Origin: Chara braunii
Lineage: Eukaryota > Streptophyta > Charophyceae > Charales > Characeae
NCBI GenBank assembly: GCA_003427395.1
Contig: BFEA01000245.1
Coordinates: 1,837,644-1,867,872, forward strand
Direction: 5' to 3'
DNA length: 30,229 nt
Part shown: piece after piece, positions 19,831 through 29,609 of the stretch
How positions within the stretch are numbered: position 1 is the stretch's first letter
How the letters are laid out: each line of letters starts with the position of its first letter
The notes under the pieces: model-generated
The model's input: the letters and a program-made list of their open reading frames with translations, nothing else
Told to the model about the DNA's origin: nothing
Databases searched by the model: none
Translations under genes and position numbers: made by a program

Positions 19831-22800
19831 CTACGTTTGTATGGGTGAAGCTATGCCCATGGGCAATGGAAAAGGAGGGTTTTGAGATCGCTGCAGAGGC
19901 TTCAATCGCTGCATTAAGTTAGAGAACGACGGCCTCATCTGCGGATTTTCGTGCCAGCATTCTTGAATGATTGAGCCCACAGACGCATCCACTGTGTCCG
20001 GGATCGGTAACCTGCGGTCCTGGAACCCTACAGCGCCTACCACCTGCATCGCGTTCATGCCAGACCATGGCTGTTGGCATGTTGCCAACTCCCAGAGGAT
20101 GACACCAAAACTGTAGACATCACACTTCTCATTAGATGGTTCATTACGAAGGACCTCCGGCGCCATCCACTCGGGAGTTCCCGCCGTGGTCCTGGAAGAA
20201 AGGAACGTATTGTGCTTCATCTTGGACAAACCGAAATCGCAGACCTTGACAACCCAATTCCGGTCAACAAGAAGATTGGGGGACTTGAGATCCCTATGCA
20301 CGATAACCGGCGTACTACTGTGAAGGTAGTTCATTCCCTTGGCAACGTCCAGAGCCATACGCATGCGCCTGCGCTCGTCGATGTTGTTGTTGGGTCGATG
20401 TAAGAGCCGATAAAGACTACCCCTGTGTAAGAACTCTGTGACGATCGACATGTTCGGAGGCTTCGTTACCGCACCCATAAATAGCACTACGTTGGGATGA
20501 CGGAGCCGCTTCATGATGGCTACCTCACTTTTGAACTCTTCAAGAGCATCGCCAGTTATGTCTTGTTCAAGAAACTTCTTCACAGCTACTTCGGATCCGT
20601 GCCAATCCGCCTTGTAAACTTCTCCGTACGATCCAATGCCTATGCGCTCACCGATCACTAAGTGTTCGTACGGAATCTCCCATTCTCCGGCATCAAACAT
20701 TGGATCGTACTGATCAGCCTTCTTATGTTCTCTGCCGCTGACACCGGCCTTCTCGTCAGACAACAGCCCGACCCGCTCTCTCCCCACAAGCCTCATGTCG
20801 TCCTCCCTACTCTCTTCCCCTTCCTTGTCATTCTCCTTCTTCTTCAGAGCGGGGCTATGCGTTTTCGACGCTCCATCCACCTGCGCGCCAAGACGAATGC
20901 CACCCGCCAAGTGGCTGCCATCAGTATCCCCCTTCATTCTCTCGCCTGTCATTCTCTCTTCAGCTTCACGCTCACCACCCAGCACTTTACTCCAGGCGCC
21001 TGTCCCACAGTCCCTCAGCTGTTCTGGTTCATCTTCCGTCTCTCTCCTCGTGCTCTCAGTTCCAGTCTCCCGTTGCTCGTATTGAGGAATCACGTCCCCG
21101 AGGTTCCCTTCCAAAGAGGTGGTGAACGTCCCATGCACAACTATCATACCCGTCCTCTCAGCTCCAACAGAAGAACCACATTGCTCTTCAAGAATAGGGC
21201 CCAACCTCGTCCACTCATCTCCGCTATTTCGATTTGCGTTAGGCGTAACATCATCACACATTGCGGGCGACTCCACAACCGCCAGCCCACCTTCGCCAAC
21301 GTTACAATTTACACCACCAACGTCACACTCCCCTCCTCCCGCAATACAGCACCCCTCCTTCGCCGAGTCATTCACAAACACTGGTACCGATGGAGCGCGA
21401 CAAGCCGCCGCCACTGCCGCATCACCCCGTGCAGCGTCACATTCGGACAATGGAGATGGTTTCGCTGACCGAATCTTTAAACCTTCCCTTCCGAAATCCG
21501 AGCGGCCTGACGGAGCTTTTCCTGCTGCCTGAACACGACCTTGAATCACCCATCCGTGCTGCATTGCTTCGTTGAGACGGTACTGAACTTCACGGGAAAG
21601 CAAGCCCTCCGAGATGGAAAAACCCCTGCGCTTGAAATGCTGCGCTCCTTCTAATTTCTTATTCTGCAATGCCCTAGCACGTGCCCAGTCCACTCCCTGA
21701 AGCTCGTCAAATGTATCTTTCCACTCCTCCTTTTCCTTCACAGAGCCTCCATTGTACCCCTGTAATTCCCCCCAATGGGATCCCTTCCGTTGTTCCTGAC
21801 CTTCCTTCCCCTTGACCACGTTCAGCCTTTCCCAATCTGCATAATTAGTGCCAGGAGCGGGGCATCCAGGCACATGAGCTGCTCTAGCGGAGACTTCGCC
21901 AGGCAGGGAGTCGGTGGCGGGAATCATTGATCCAAACGGCGTCGGGGATATAACCATCGGCTGTTCCAAAGGTAATAATTTTCCAGGCTCACACAGTAAA
22001 TCCAGCAGATATTGGCTTTCGTCTTCACACTTAATCGTGTTGAGCGAGCCTTCGCCTTCTCCCGAATACAGGCGTTGTTTGACGAGAGTGCACGGAATTT
22101 CCAGGGTATCCGCGAGGGTCTTGAAGAGGAGAGCTCTGTGGCGGCACAACCCCACCGTCAATTTGCCAACGGGAATTATAATACTTCGCTCAGCACAGTT
22201 CAGATCCCGGCGGCAGTTATCCCACGCCTTAAGCAGGTCGGCCTCATTCTTCACGGGGCCGCCCATCTTGTCCGACACGAGCGCTGCTAGTTTCTTCGCC
22301 AGCATCGCCTTGGACAGGCTTCCCCCCCCGGAACTTTCGCACTCAGTTGCCAAAATTACTGCCCGCTCCTCCAATAGCACTAAATCAGGGTCACTATTAC
22401 GATCAACTATTATAACCTCCAACGAGTCGAGATTATCCGTCGGTAACACGGCCTTCAACTCCCCCAGCAGAGGTAGACGTTGAATGATGGCCGAATCGGC
22501 GGGCAAACCGCACAAGTCGTAGAAGCCATCCACAACAGATTCCCCGTAATCAAGGAAACCCCTTTGCCAATACTGATTGGTGACGACATCTGCAGGGCAG
22601 GGATTCAATCCTAGAGACGCTTTCTTGGCAGCCGCTAATTCAGCATCGTCTTCGTCATCTGTGGCTTCGTGAGTTGAAACGCTAAGTGCCAGAGCCAAGT
22701 GAAGTTGATTCTCCTCCTCAATCTGTTGGAAATCCAACGGCTCCCCACCAGTGGCAGTGCAAGCCAAGTCGGCGTCCGATAGCGCAGCGAGAGGAATAGA

Positions 22801-23331
22801 ATTCCCTCCGCCAGCTATACCTACTAGAGATGCTGGGATCAATTGCCCGGACTGATCACCCCTACGCATGCCACCGACCATGCTGCCCCCATTTCCCAGC
22901 TCGCCTAAGTAGCGCCTCTCCGAATCTCGATCTCGATCCCTGTCAGTGCTCCTCCCGTGCCGAAGCCCGTGACTCACAAACCAAGACGTAAGCCCGTGCC
23001 TGGATTCCCCATTCGGCCTGGAATCCCCGGGAAAAACGGTTTCGTGATCGCGACCATCCGCCCTGCCATCCCTCTCGCGATCGCGTCCGTCCCTATCGCG
23101 ATCTCTGGGCTCACGATGTCCCTGACCTCCCGTCTTGCTCTCGTCGCTATCCGAGTTTCCTCCACCATGTAACCTCCGCCACAAGGTCCTCATCTCGCAA
23201 ACAATCGTTCTCTGCAAACTAACGCCTCTAGCAAACGGTGACGCTATCGACGTTGGCAATGGCTGCCCTTCAAAAGAAGAGGGCATCCAATGCAAGAGCC
23301 GAAGCCGCCCTTTTTCTCCCCGCTCAGCCAC
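19831..23331 (-). CDS. Group B3 Raf-like MAP3K (EDR1/CTR1/ARK type)
   Basis: Serine/threonine kinase of the plant Raf-like B3 group, which in land plants acts in ethylene (CTR1), defence (EDR1) and ABA/osmotic signalling (ARK, upstream of SnRK2). The ORF has 1166 codons. Order: basic N-terminus, Arg/Asp repeats (about 74-96 and 127-140), LALALSVS (212-219) before the EDR1 domain (about 240-460, with MGGPV and GLCRHRALLFK), a long charged linker, then the kinase (about 890-1146). Kinase motifs are GIGSYGEV (898), Lys in VAVKK (918), HRDLKSPN (Asp 1014), DFG (1032) and TAGTPEWMAPE (1049), with FLSSRTTAG in the activation loop. Met47 (codon 23193-23191), starting MRTLWRRLHGGGN, resembles the conserved EDR1 N-terminus and is the likelier start. 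No intron interrupts the frame, which is unusual since land-plant homologues are multi-exon. It is longer than CTR1 or EDR1 (about 820-930 residues). Exact pathway is inferred only. Confidence 0.95.
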   Translation of the reverse strand: MAERGEKGRLRLLHWMPSSFEGQPLPTSIASPFARGVSLQRTIVCEMRTLWRRLHGGGNSDSDESKTGGQGHREPRDRDRDGRDRERDGRADGRDHETVFPGDSRPNGESRHGLTSWFVSHGLRHGRSTDRDRDRDSERRYLGELGNGGSMVGGMRRGDQSGQLIPASLVGIAGGGNSIPLAALSDADLACTATGGEPLDFQQIEEENQLHLALALSVSTHEATDDEDDAELAAAKKASLGLNPCPADVVTNQYWQRGFLDYGESVVDGFYDLCGLPADSAIIQRLPLLGELKAVLPTDNLDSLEVIIVDRNSDPDLVLLEERAVILATECESSGGGSLSKAMLAKKLAALVSDKMGGPVKNEADLLKAWDNCRRDLNCAERSIIIPVGKLTVGLCRHRALLFKTLADTLEIPCTLVKQRLYSGEGEGSLNTIKCEDESQYLLDLLCEPGKLLPLEQPMVISPTPFGSMIPATDSLPGEVSARAAHVPGCPAPGTNYADWERLNVVKGKEGQEQRKGSHWGELQGYNGGSVKEKEEWKDTFDELQGVDWARARALQNKKLEGAQHFKRRGFSISEGLLSREVQYRLNEAMQHGWVIQGRVQAAGKAPSGRSDFGREGLKIRSAKPSPLSECDAARGDAAVAAACRAPSVPVFVNDSAKEGCCIAGGGECDVGGVNCNVGEGGLAVVESPAMCDDVTPNANRNSGDEWTRLGPILEEQCGSSVGAERTGMIVVHGTFTTSLEGNLGDVIPQYEQRETGTESTRRETEDEPEQLRDCGTGAWSKVLGGEREAEERMTGERMKGDTDGSHLAGGIRLGAQVDGASKTHSPALKKKENDKEGEESREDDMRLVGRERVGLLSDEKAGVSGREHKKADQYDPMFDAGEWEIPYEHLVIGERIGIGSYGEVYKADWHGSEVAVKKFLEQDITGDALEEFKSEVAIMKRLRHPNVVLFMGAVTKPPNMSIVTEFLHRGSLYRLLHRPNNNIDERRRMRMALDVAKGMNYLHSSTPVIVHRDLKSPNLLVDRNWVVKVCDFGLSKMKHNTFLSSRTTAGTPEWMAPEVLRNEPSNEKCDVYSFGVILWELATCQQPWSGMNAMQVVGAVGFQDRRLPIPDTVDASVGSIIQECWHENPQMRPSFSNLMQRLKPLQRSQNPPFPLPMGIASPIQT

Positions 23332-24093
23332 ACATCAGCTAGGATGTTCCCCCCTTCCACCATCCTCGTGACCGTGCTGCATAGTAAAAATGCTCACCAG
23401 GTTCCTATCCGAAAAGTCGTTACCGGCCACAGCAAACCTTTCAGACGGTCATCCGCCGGTGTCTCTCCATACACCCGTCAAGAAAGATAAAATGGTCAGC
23501 CTCCCTAAAACGAGTCCATCAGTGCATTCCCGAAATTGGGATGGACCATAGAACCGCCCTCGGAAACCTATTGCAGGAGTCCGTGACGACTCGCGGAAAA
23601 CTCATGCTTAGATACTGTCCGCGCTACTAGCCGCTGGTCTGTACAAACTGAGCAGATTCTGCACATACAAGTGACACCATCAACCATGCACCTCAGAAGA
23701 GAATTCGCTGAACGAGGAAGCGAATGGATAGTACAAGAACACATGGTGGAACCGGGAAACACCACTCATTCGGCGCAACCCCGCCAGCTCCGCGACACAT
23801 CGCGACTTCCTGCCCTAATTTATCTGCAGCGGCGATACCCCTACATTTCTCTGCCATCCCAAAATCCGCATCGATGACGAGCTTCGTCCAAAATACACCG
23901 ACGAAAAGACGGGCATCCTCCTCATGACAACAGACCTTGGGTCTCGCTCCACCACTCTCGCCTCTCGATTTTCTCTCTTTTTTCGACCCTCGAATTTTCA
24001 AGAGTCCCGCCTTTGGAGTGCCCACAGTTACTGGGAACGCCGTTTATAGGCCTGTTTAGGTTAGAGTAGGTAGTAGCTTGGTAATTACAGAAC
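23332..24093. other. Region upstream of the kinase gene
   Basis: Should contain the kinase promoter and 5' leader. A 110-codon minus-strand frame (23693-24025) matches nothing I know. I see no clear TATA box or uORF pattern that decides anything. Confidence 0.4.
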
Positions 24094-24145
24094 TTTTTTC
24101 TTTTCTTTTCTTTTCTTTTCTTTTTCTCTTTTTTTCTTTTTTTTT
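24094..24145 (-). other. A-rich tail, probable LINE 3' end
   Basis: On the minus strand this is a run of A and AAAAG units of about 52 bp. It lies downstream of LINE pol remnants on the same strand, as expected for a LINE tail, although about 375 bp separate it from the last coding frame (24522). A target-site duplication was not found. Confidence 0.5.
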
Positions 24146-24521
24146 ATATAAGGTCGAACAATTCATTGCGAAAAAAAAATTGATGTCGAGCCGGGGACCC
24201 ACAATTCAACCCGGTGTCTCTCTGGCAGCCTTAGCCAGTTTCGCTTATGAGTCCATCCAAATTAGTAAATTCCGCTTCCATTTGAGCACAACCTATTTTA
24301 CTTCCTTACTATATTACCTACTCAATCCTACTCTACCCTCCTTATCCTACCTCACACAGGCCTAAAACCGGCCCGGTACCGACCTATCGGTCGGTTGAAA
24401 TACTACCACCCACCGCCCCTATTTGCCTACTGCGACTGACTTCAGTTATATTCCAACCGAGTGGACCAGGTTGGTAGTTTACCTCCCCTACTGTTACTAA
24501 TGTCCTACCCTTCTAAACCCC

Positions 24522-25932
24522 TCAGCTTGAGGGTTGGTAACGTCGATTCATCCCATCGTACTCTGTTATCCATTCACCCCATACCAATCTGTTCTCATGA
24601 GAGATGTCAAAAATCCGCGTATTCTGAGCCCAAGTCCTTCTGAACCCCAAGTCCTTCTGAACCATTCTCTTCCCCTGGTCGCTTTCCCCCTGTTTGCTTT
24701 CCTGGTCCAGTCCGCTCTTATTTCCTCTGTCAGGCGATGTTTGAACAATACTTATGCGTGTTGATCCGACATGTTTTTTTCGTGAATCTCCTTCCATTTC
24801 TATCTTTCCAAATTATGCTCATCAAGCAGGCCCTGGCTACTTGAGCGACATACCCCCACCCCTGTTTTATTGAGAGATCTTGAGGCAGAAAGCCTGACAG
24901 CGCCCATCGCTCTCCCATGGGATTGTTCCTTCCAGTGGAAAAGCCACCATCTCCACCACTTCTGAGATCTTGGGCACGCCCACCACAGATGTCTTTAGTT
25001 TTCATAGAACCACCCACAAAAGTCGCACGAAGTGCGGATATCTTTCATACCCCTTTCTTTTAGCCACATTGTTGTTGGCATTGCGGAGTGCGCTTGTAGC
25101 CACAGTAGTGATGCCCACTTTTGTGAGGGTATCAGTTGTAGTTGTTTCCACAGTTGACGTCCTCTGCAGTCTGTGTTACTCTAGTGCTAACCTATAGTCT
25201 AACTTCTGGATCCCTGCTACTGTCTTTCCTTCCATTTCCCAACCCCAACCCTCTGGATAGATTCGTAGTCTCCGCACTTCTGTACCATTTGTTACCACTG
25301 AGAGGTTATTGCTTTCTCCCCCGCTGTTACGAACCCTACACTCGACCATGTCGTTCACCCCCATTCTTTCAATCGTACCAAAACGTTGTAAACTGTTCGC
25401 CTCCAACTGCTTCTCTTCAAACACCTCCAACACGCATTTCCCAAGTGGGTGCTCCTCCCATGACTGGATTTGGTAAAACCTCCTCCTTTGATCTTCATAC
25501 TTTGTGTACCACGTACCCGGGGGATTTATTCCCTCTGGTGCAATGAGGTGCTTCCAGTCTTCCGGTATCGCATGGATGAGTGCCCTTCGCCTTTCCTGTT
25601 GTTGGGGAAGCTGCCCCAGCGTTTCCTTGATTTGTTCTTCTGTTCTTCACCCGTTTACCTCTTTTTCCCACAGATCTCTTATGGTAGTTAACCCCCTCTG
25701 CATCCATTTGTACCCGAGGTTCCCTGCACCTGCTTTCGCTGTGAACATGTTTCCCTCCAGGTCTCTGATGTTCGGATTGTCAAACAGGTGTTGTGCCAGC
25801 ACCGTTGGTTTTAAGGTTTTCCAAGTTGTTATTACTTCCTTCCAAAAGCGATATTTCACTATTTTGTTCAGGAAAGCGTCTGATAACATCGCCACCCAGA
25901 CGTCCTGAGGTCTGTTCAGACCCAATTCCGCC
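24522..25932 (-). pseudogene. LINE pol, C-terminal part
   Basis: One minus-strand frame runs from 25932 to 25176 with a single TGA at 25649-25647 (probably Trp TGG mutated). It contains FWKEVITTWKTLKP, a DNPNIRDLEG segment and GLTTIRDLWEKEVNG, a pattern typical of the region after the RT in plant LINE pol, then IPEDWKHLIAPEGINPPGTW. Later, in another frame, QVARACLMSIIWKDRNGRRF (within 25017-24730) resembles the end of the zf-RVT region. The RT core itself is absent. An element of this type copies itself by target-primed reverse transcription; this fragment cannot. The frame is continuous with 26697-26870 if the 730-bp insertion is removed. Confidence 0.7.
25899..25932. repeat. 34-bp target-site duplication, left copy
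   Basis: Starts gacgtcctgaggtctgttca and is identical over 34 bp to 26663-26696; the bases just outside differ. The two copies bracket a 730-bp insertion. Confidence 0.85.
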
Positions 25933-26088
25933 ATCAAAATCCTCTTTTCTTTTTTTGTAACAACAAACTTTTTTTTTTTCTTTTAACAGAAAGTTCAACT
26001 CATCCATTACCACACAAAAGGGGGGGGGGCAGACTTACACGGGGACCTATAATCCCAAAATCCCAAAAAAAAAAAAAAAAAAAGGTCG

Positions 26089-26303
26089 GGGCCAAGTCCC
26101 ACTAGCAACGTTGAGCTACCTCAACGCCTGAATCTGGACGCTTCTGCGAAGATGTGCAGAAATGGTGTTGAGTTTCCTGAACTGCACGCTTCTGTGAAGA
26201 TGTGCAGAAATGGTGTTGAGTTTCCCGAACTGCACGTCTCCTCCACAAAACACGTCCACATTCAGGCGTTGAGGTAGCTCAACGCTGCAAGTGGGACTTG
26301 GCC
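26089..26303. repeat. Inverted repeat of about 52 bp arms with 48-bp tandem core
   Basis: The arm 26089-26140 (ggccaagtcccactagcaac start) pairs with 26251-26303 (ends gtgggacttggcc). Between them are two 48-bp units at 26139-26186 and 26187-26234 (cgcttctg.gaagatgtgcag). Each arm also contains its own short palindrome, (g)cgttgag/ctcaacg(c). Confidence 0.9.
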
Positions 26304-26465
26304 CCTGGTCACACGGATCTACCAAATTCGCAAATGTACTATTCCAGTACCCATTGGGAAGCCGCGAGGCAAGGGATTTTGCGGTCACCTCTGGGGCACG
26401 GTTCCACTAGCACAGGAGTCATGGACTATTTGGACCGAGTCGCCGGGGGTGGGGGGGGGGGGGGG

Positions 26466-26466
26466 N
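26466..26466. other. Undetermined base next to a G homopolymer
   Basis: An N terminates a run of about 17 G (26449-26465), marking a sequencing or assembly uncertainty. Confidence 0.95.
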
Positions 26467-26572
26467 GAAGCGCTTCCGCCGACGCTTGTGCACTCGAACC
26501 AAGCGCTGTCCCAACCGACAACAGAGACCTGCTCAACAGCTACCGCTATAGACGCAACGGCGGCTTGGAAGG

Positions 26573-26668
26573 TGACGTCACCCACCAACCGCCAACAGAG
26601 ACCTGCTCAACAGCGTCCAGATTCAGGCGTTGAGGTAGCTCAACGCTTGTCGGTTGGTGGGTGACGTC
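26573..26668. repeat. Inverted repeat with third copy of the short palindrome
   Basis: gacgtcacccaccaaccg (26573-26590) is the reverse complement of 26651-26668. A third copy of gcgttgaggtagctcaacgc lies at 26627-26646. The block ccaacagagacctgctcaac near 26587 is a direct repeat of 26512-26541. Confidence 0.85.
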
Positions 26669-26696
26669 CTGAGGTCTGTTCAGACCCAATTCCGCC
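26663..26696. repeat. 34-bp target-site duplication, right copy
   Basis: Identical to 25899-25932. On the minus strand it encodes AELGLNRPQDV in the LINE frame. Confidence 0.85.
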
Positions 26697-26870
26697 TCGT
26701 GCCTTGACACAGGAACATGGAAGTTGACGACAGTCTTCTCCCATGGTGGCTTTGACCTCACATGAACAGCGAAGTTCCCCCCCACACACACGTTACCATA
26801 GACTTTCCTTCCTCTGCAATCTCAATGTAGGAAGAACTCCTTTATCTTTTTCGCCACTCATATCAGTTAT
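26697..26870 (-). pseudogene. LINE pol fragment upstream of the insertion
   Basis: The minus-strand frame reads RSKPPWEKTVVNFHVPVSRH and enters the duplicated AELGLNRPQDV. Upstream of its Met it remains open, except for one stop, to about 26870. It continues into 25932-25176 once the insertion is removed. Its exact place in the pol protein is unclear to me. It is transcribed away from the LINE ORF1 fragment at 26957. Confidence 0.5.
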
Positions 26871-26956
26871 CTTTGAAAGCTACACACCATAGTCTCGACT
26901 TTTCTTCGATGCCCCTTCACCACTCGACTCACTCCATCTATCGAACTCGACACAAG

Positions 26957-27830
26957 ATGGAACCGGAAGGTGGATCAGCACAGGAGAGGCGGGGACCACG
27001 TTCTCCTCCCTCCCCTCCTGGGGACCGGAAGGACGACGACCGTATTAGGAAACTACTATGACTCTGTTACGAAGACGAAGTTCTCCCCAGCGACATCGAC
27101 CCGGGTGAGATGACAGTGGACGGACGAAATGTAAGATTTAAGGTGAAGGAGTCGATTGATAAGTTGAAGGCCCAATGGCTAAAAGAGAGAACAATAACAG
27201 TTATTTACAGGGACGCGACAAGACTTTTACCAAGGAACATTAAGGAAGACCTTATTAGAGCGTACGAATACGAGAGAGTACAGGCAGGAGACTTCGAGGA
27301 GAACTTCCGAAGAGGAAGAGTATAGATTGAGAGCCTTAATGTAGCTTCGTATGTTGCCAAGAGCACAACGGTTTTTACGTGGATGGTCGAGGAAGGCGGA
27401 GCCGAGGTAGTCCTGGGCTCTTCCACGTACGAAGTGGAGTTCAAACCCTGGCTGACGAACGCACTGCTTAGAGAACAGCGAAGACTGGAGAGCCTCGCCA
27501 ACTTTTGGGTTATTGTTGTCCAAGTACCGCTGGATGCGATGTTCTACCTTGAGGCACACATCAGGAGAGTTATTGGACCGGTCATCCTCGCTCACCCACC
27601 AAAGCAAGATCGCTAGAAGTCGGCCCTAGTCAACATCAAATTCGACATCGACTCGGATCCAGAAGCTAGACCAACTATGAAGGATTCGATCACGGTGGAC
27701 ACATTCGAAGGAGATGAACTTGTCGTCAAGCTAGCATCAGCAGAAACTCCACGGTGTCGTCGTTGTAGGGCGTTCTTTCACTCAACGGATGATTGTCAAA
27801 GAGGAGATCGCACAAGAAAGTGGAGGAGGG
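26957..27830 (+). pseudogene. LINE ORF1 (gag-like, zinc knuckle) with three stops
   Basis: A single frame starting at ATG 26957 (or 26873) is open except for TGA 27059-27061, TAG 27323-27325 and TAG 27614-27616. It carries TVDGRNVRFKVKESIDKLKA, WLTNALLREQRRLESLANFW and near its end RCRRCRAFFHSTDDCQRG, a C-x2-C-x4-H-x4-C zinc knuckle at about 27752-27800. This arrangement fits the plant LINE ORF1 protein (DUF4283-like plus zf-CCHC), an RNA chaperone of the retrotransposition complex. No frameshift was seen. The frame then runs into G-rich sequence that belongs to a minus-strand gypsy gag. Confidence 0.7.
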
Positions 27831-29595
27831 CCCAGAGGCCGCGGTGGAGGAGGAGGAAGTGGATGTGGGAGGGCTGGATCCGGTGGGGCGGGAAGCCTGG
27901 TGGGTGGAGCGGCTGGCCTTGGGCCAATTGGTTTGTTGATGCCCCAGCTGGCGGCAACGGAAACAACCGCCCTTGGCCTGGAGGAAGGCGCGTTCGGCGG
28001 GGGTGAGCTTTTTGAGACGAGGGGGTTGGGGGGAGGAGGAAGGCTGGGAGGCCAGGCGTTGTCGTTCCATCCTCATGAGATGGACAGCCTGGAAGTCTTC
28101 CTCGGTGAATTGGGTTGGGTCAAGGGACTCGGGAGATGAATCAAAGCCGTCGTCGGAGGGGAGTGACGAGTCGTCGGAGGCCATGTTGTGGAAAAACCGG
28201 GTGCGGTTGGGGGCGGCTGATCGTTGAGAGCGGAGGTGAGGAAGGCGATCATGGTGGAGAAGGCGGGTAAGGAGATCGGTGAGAGGGAGCTCAGGCTCAT
28301 GGGCGAGGGCTGCGGCGAGGTGGGGGAAGCATACCCGCTTGATGCGAGAGATGAAGACGTAGTCGGGAATGAGAGTCGACGGGATGTGGAGGCGGAGGGT
28401 CAAATGTAATGGATGAATCGCTCGGTGGGGCCGGTTTGGCGGATGTTGCAAAATTGATCGATGTAGTCATCGATGGTCTTTTGCGGACGGAAGATGGCGA
28501 TGAGAAGGTCGGCCCATTGAAGGAAGGTGATGCGGGGAAGGCCGTTGGCTTGGCGGTTGTTGGCTTCGATTAACGACCATTGAGCGGTGGCGCCTTGGAG
28601 GCGGGAGGTTGCGGTGCGGAGCCAATGAGCGAGGGGCATGTTGTGGAGATCGAAGGCATTTTGAATTTGAGAGAGGAAAAGGAGGACGTCCTCGTGGGGG
28701 AGGCCGGAGAACGTCGCGATATCGGTGGCGCGGAAGTAGCGAGGAATGTCCCCGTTGCGGGGGACGATGCAAGCGAGGTTGTTGAAGTTGCGGCGTCGGG
28801 AGAGGTGTCCTAGCAGGTGTGATCCTGACTGCGGTCACCAAGGAGGTAGCAAGGAGGAGGTTGGGGTATGGCGGGGTAAGCGCCCGAAAGGACTTGGGAG
28901 TAAGAGGGGTGGACAGAGGGGATGGTGGAAGTAGTTAGGAGAGGTTGGGTGAGGGGGGAGGAGAGGCGAAGGGGAGTGGAAGCGCTTGTAGTAGGTTGTG
29001 AGGAGGGGAGGGAAACGGGAAGGGAAGTGACGGGGGTGGAAGAAGGTGTGGTGGAGGACGGTGGGGGGGTGGTGTTGGAGGATGAGGCCTGGCCGGCTTG
29101 GCCGGCGGAGAGGCTTTGGCCAGATTGGCCGGAGGAGGGGGGTTGGTTATTTTGGCCGGAAGAAGATGGTTAGTCGGTTTGGCCGGTGGGGGTGGATTGG
29201 ATGGATTGGCCGGAGGAGGAGGGGGGTGATGACGTTGTGACGACGGTGATGGCGGGTGTGTGGTTTTCGAGGGAGGTGACGCGATCGGATATGGAGGTCA
29301 TGGAGGCCTCAATTTTGCGGAGCAAGGCAGAGAGTGCTTGAAAGATGGAGAGGAGAGATGTGTTCTCCCCGGTGCCTGGCTGGTCGACAAGCTCGCGGTG
29401 GATATCCTCGACGGAATCCATGCGGAGTGAGCCCATGTTGATGCTTGAGGTGCCTTCGGCCATGGGAAAGGACGAAGGTGGGGCAGAGGGAGAAGATGGA
29501 GTGGAGGGGACAACGGAGGTGACAGCAGCGGCGGAGGTGGCAGCAGTGGCGTCGGCGGCGGCGCGTTGGGAGGTCTTGGATTGGCGGGGTGGCAT
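27726..29595 (-). pseudogene. Ty3/gypsy gag, frameshifted
   Basis: The ATG at 29595 opens an Ala/Ser/Thr/Pro-rich N-terminus (MPPRQSKTSQRAAADATAAT) with a short coiled coil (SALLRKIEASMTSISDRVTS), stopping at 29170. A repetitive SGQ-rich linker follows in the DNA. The capsid-like core (WLRTATSRLQGATAQWSLIE, TFLQWADLLIAIFRP) lies in a different frame at 28639-28400, and the C-terminus in a third frame at 28451-27726, with LTPAERAFLQAKGGCFRCRQ and LGH. The zinc knuckle reads C-x2-C-x4-H-x4-W, so the last Cys is lost. No protease or pol follows. Gag packages the element RNA; this copy has at least two frameshifts. Confidence 0.8.
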
Positions 29596-29609
29596 GTGGG
29601 AGTGGTTTC

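Larger units (their letters stand above)
25933..26662 (-). mobile_element. 730-bp retroposon-like insertion in LINE pol
   Basis: This segment is bounded by a 34-bp exact direct repeat and ends, on the minus strand, in an A-rich tail (25986-25938) directly before the left duplicate. Both are signs of target-primed retroposition by LINE machinery. Removing the segment and one duplicate rejoins the LINE frame at AELGLNRPQDV. The body has no coding signal but is dense in inverted and direct repeats (hairpins at 26089-26303 and 26573-26668, a 48-bp tandem at 26139-26234). It could be a SINE-like or composite element. I know no named family. Confidence 0.7.

Noticed and set aside
20662-21468. 268-codon plus-strand ORF
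   Set aside because: It lies wholly antisense to the kinase linker and shows no domain; a shadow of the real gene.
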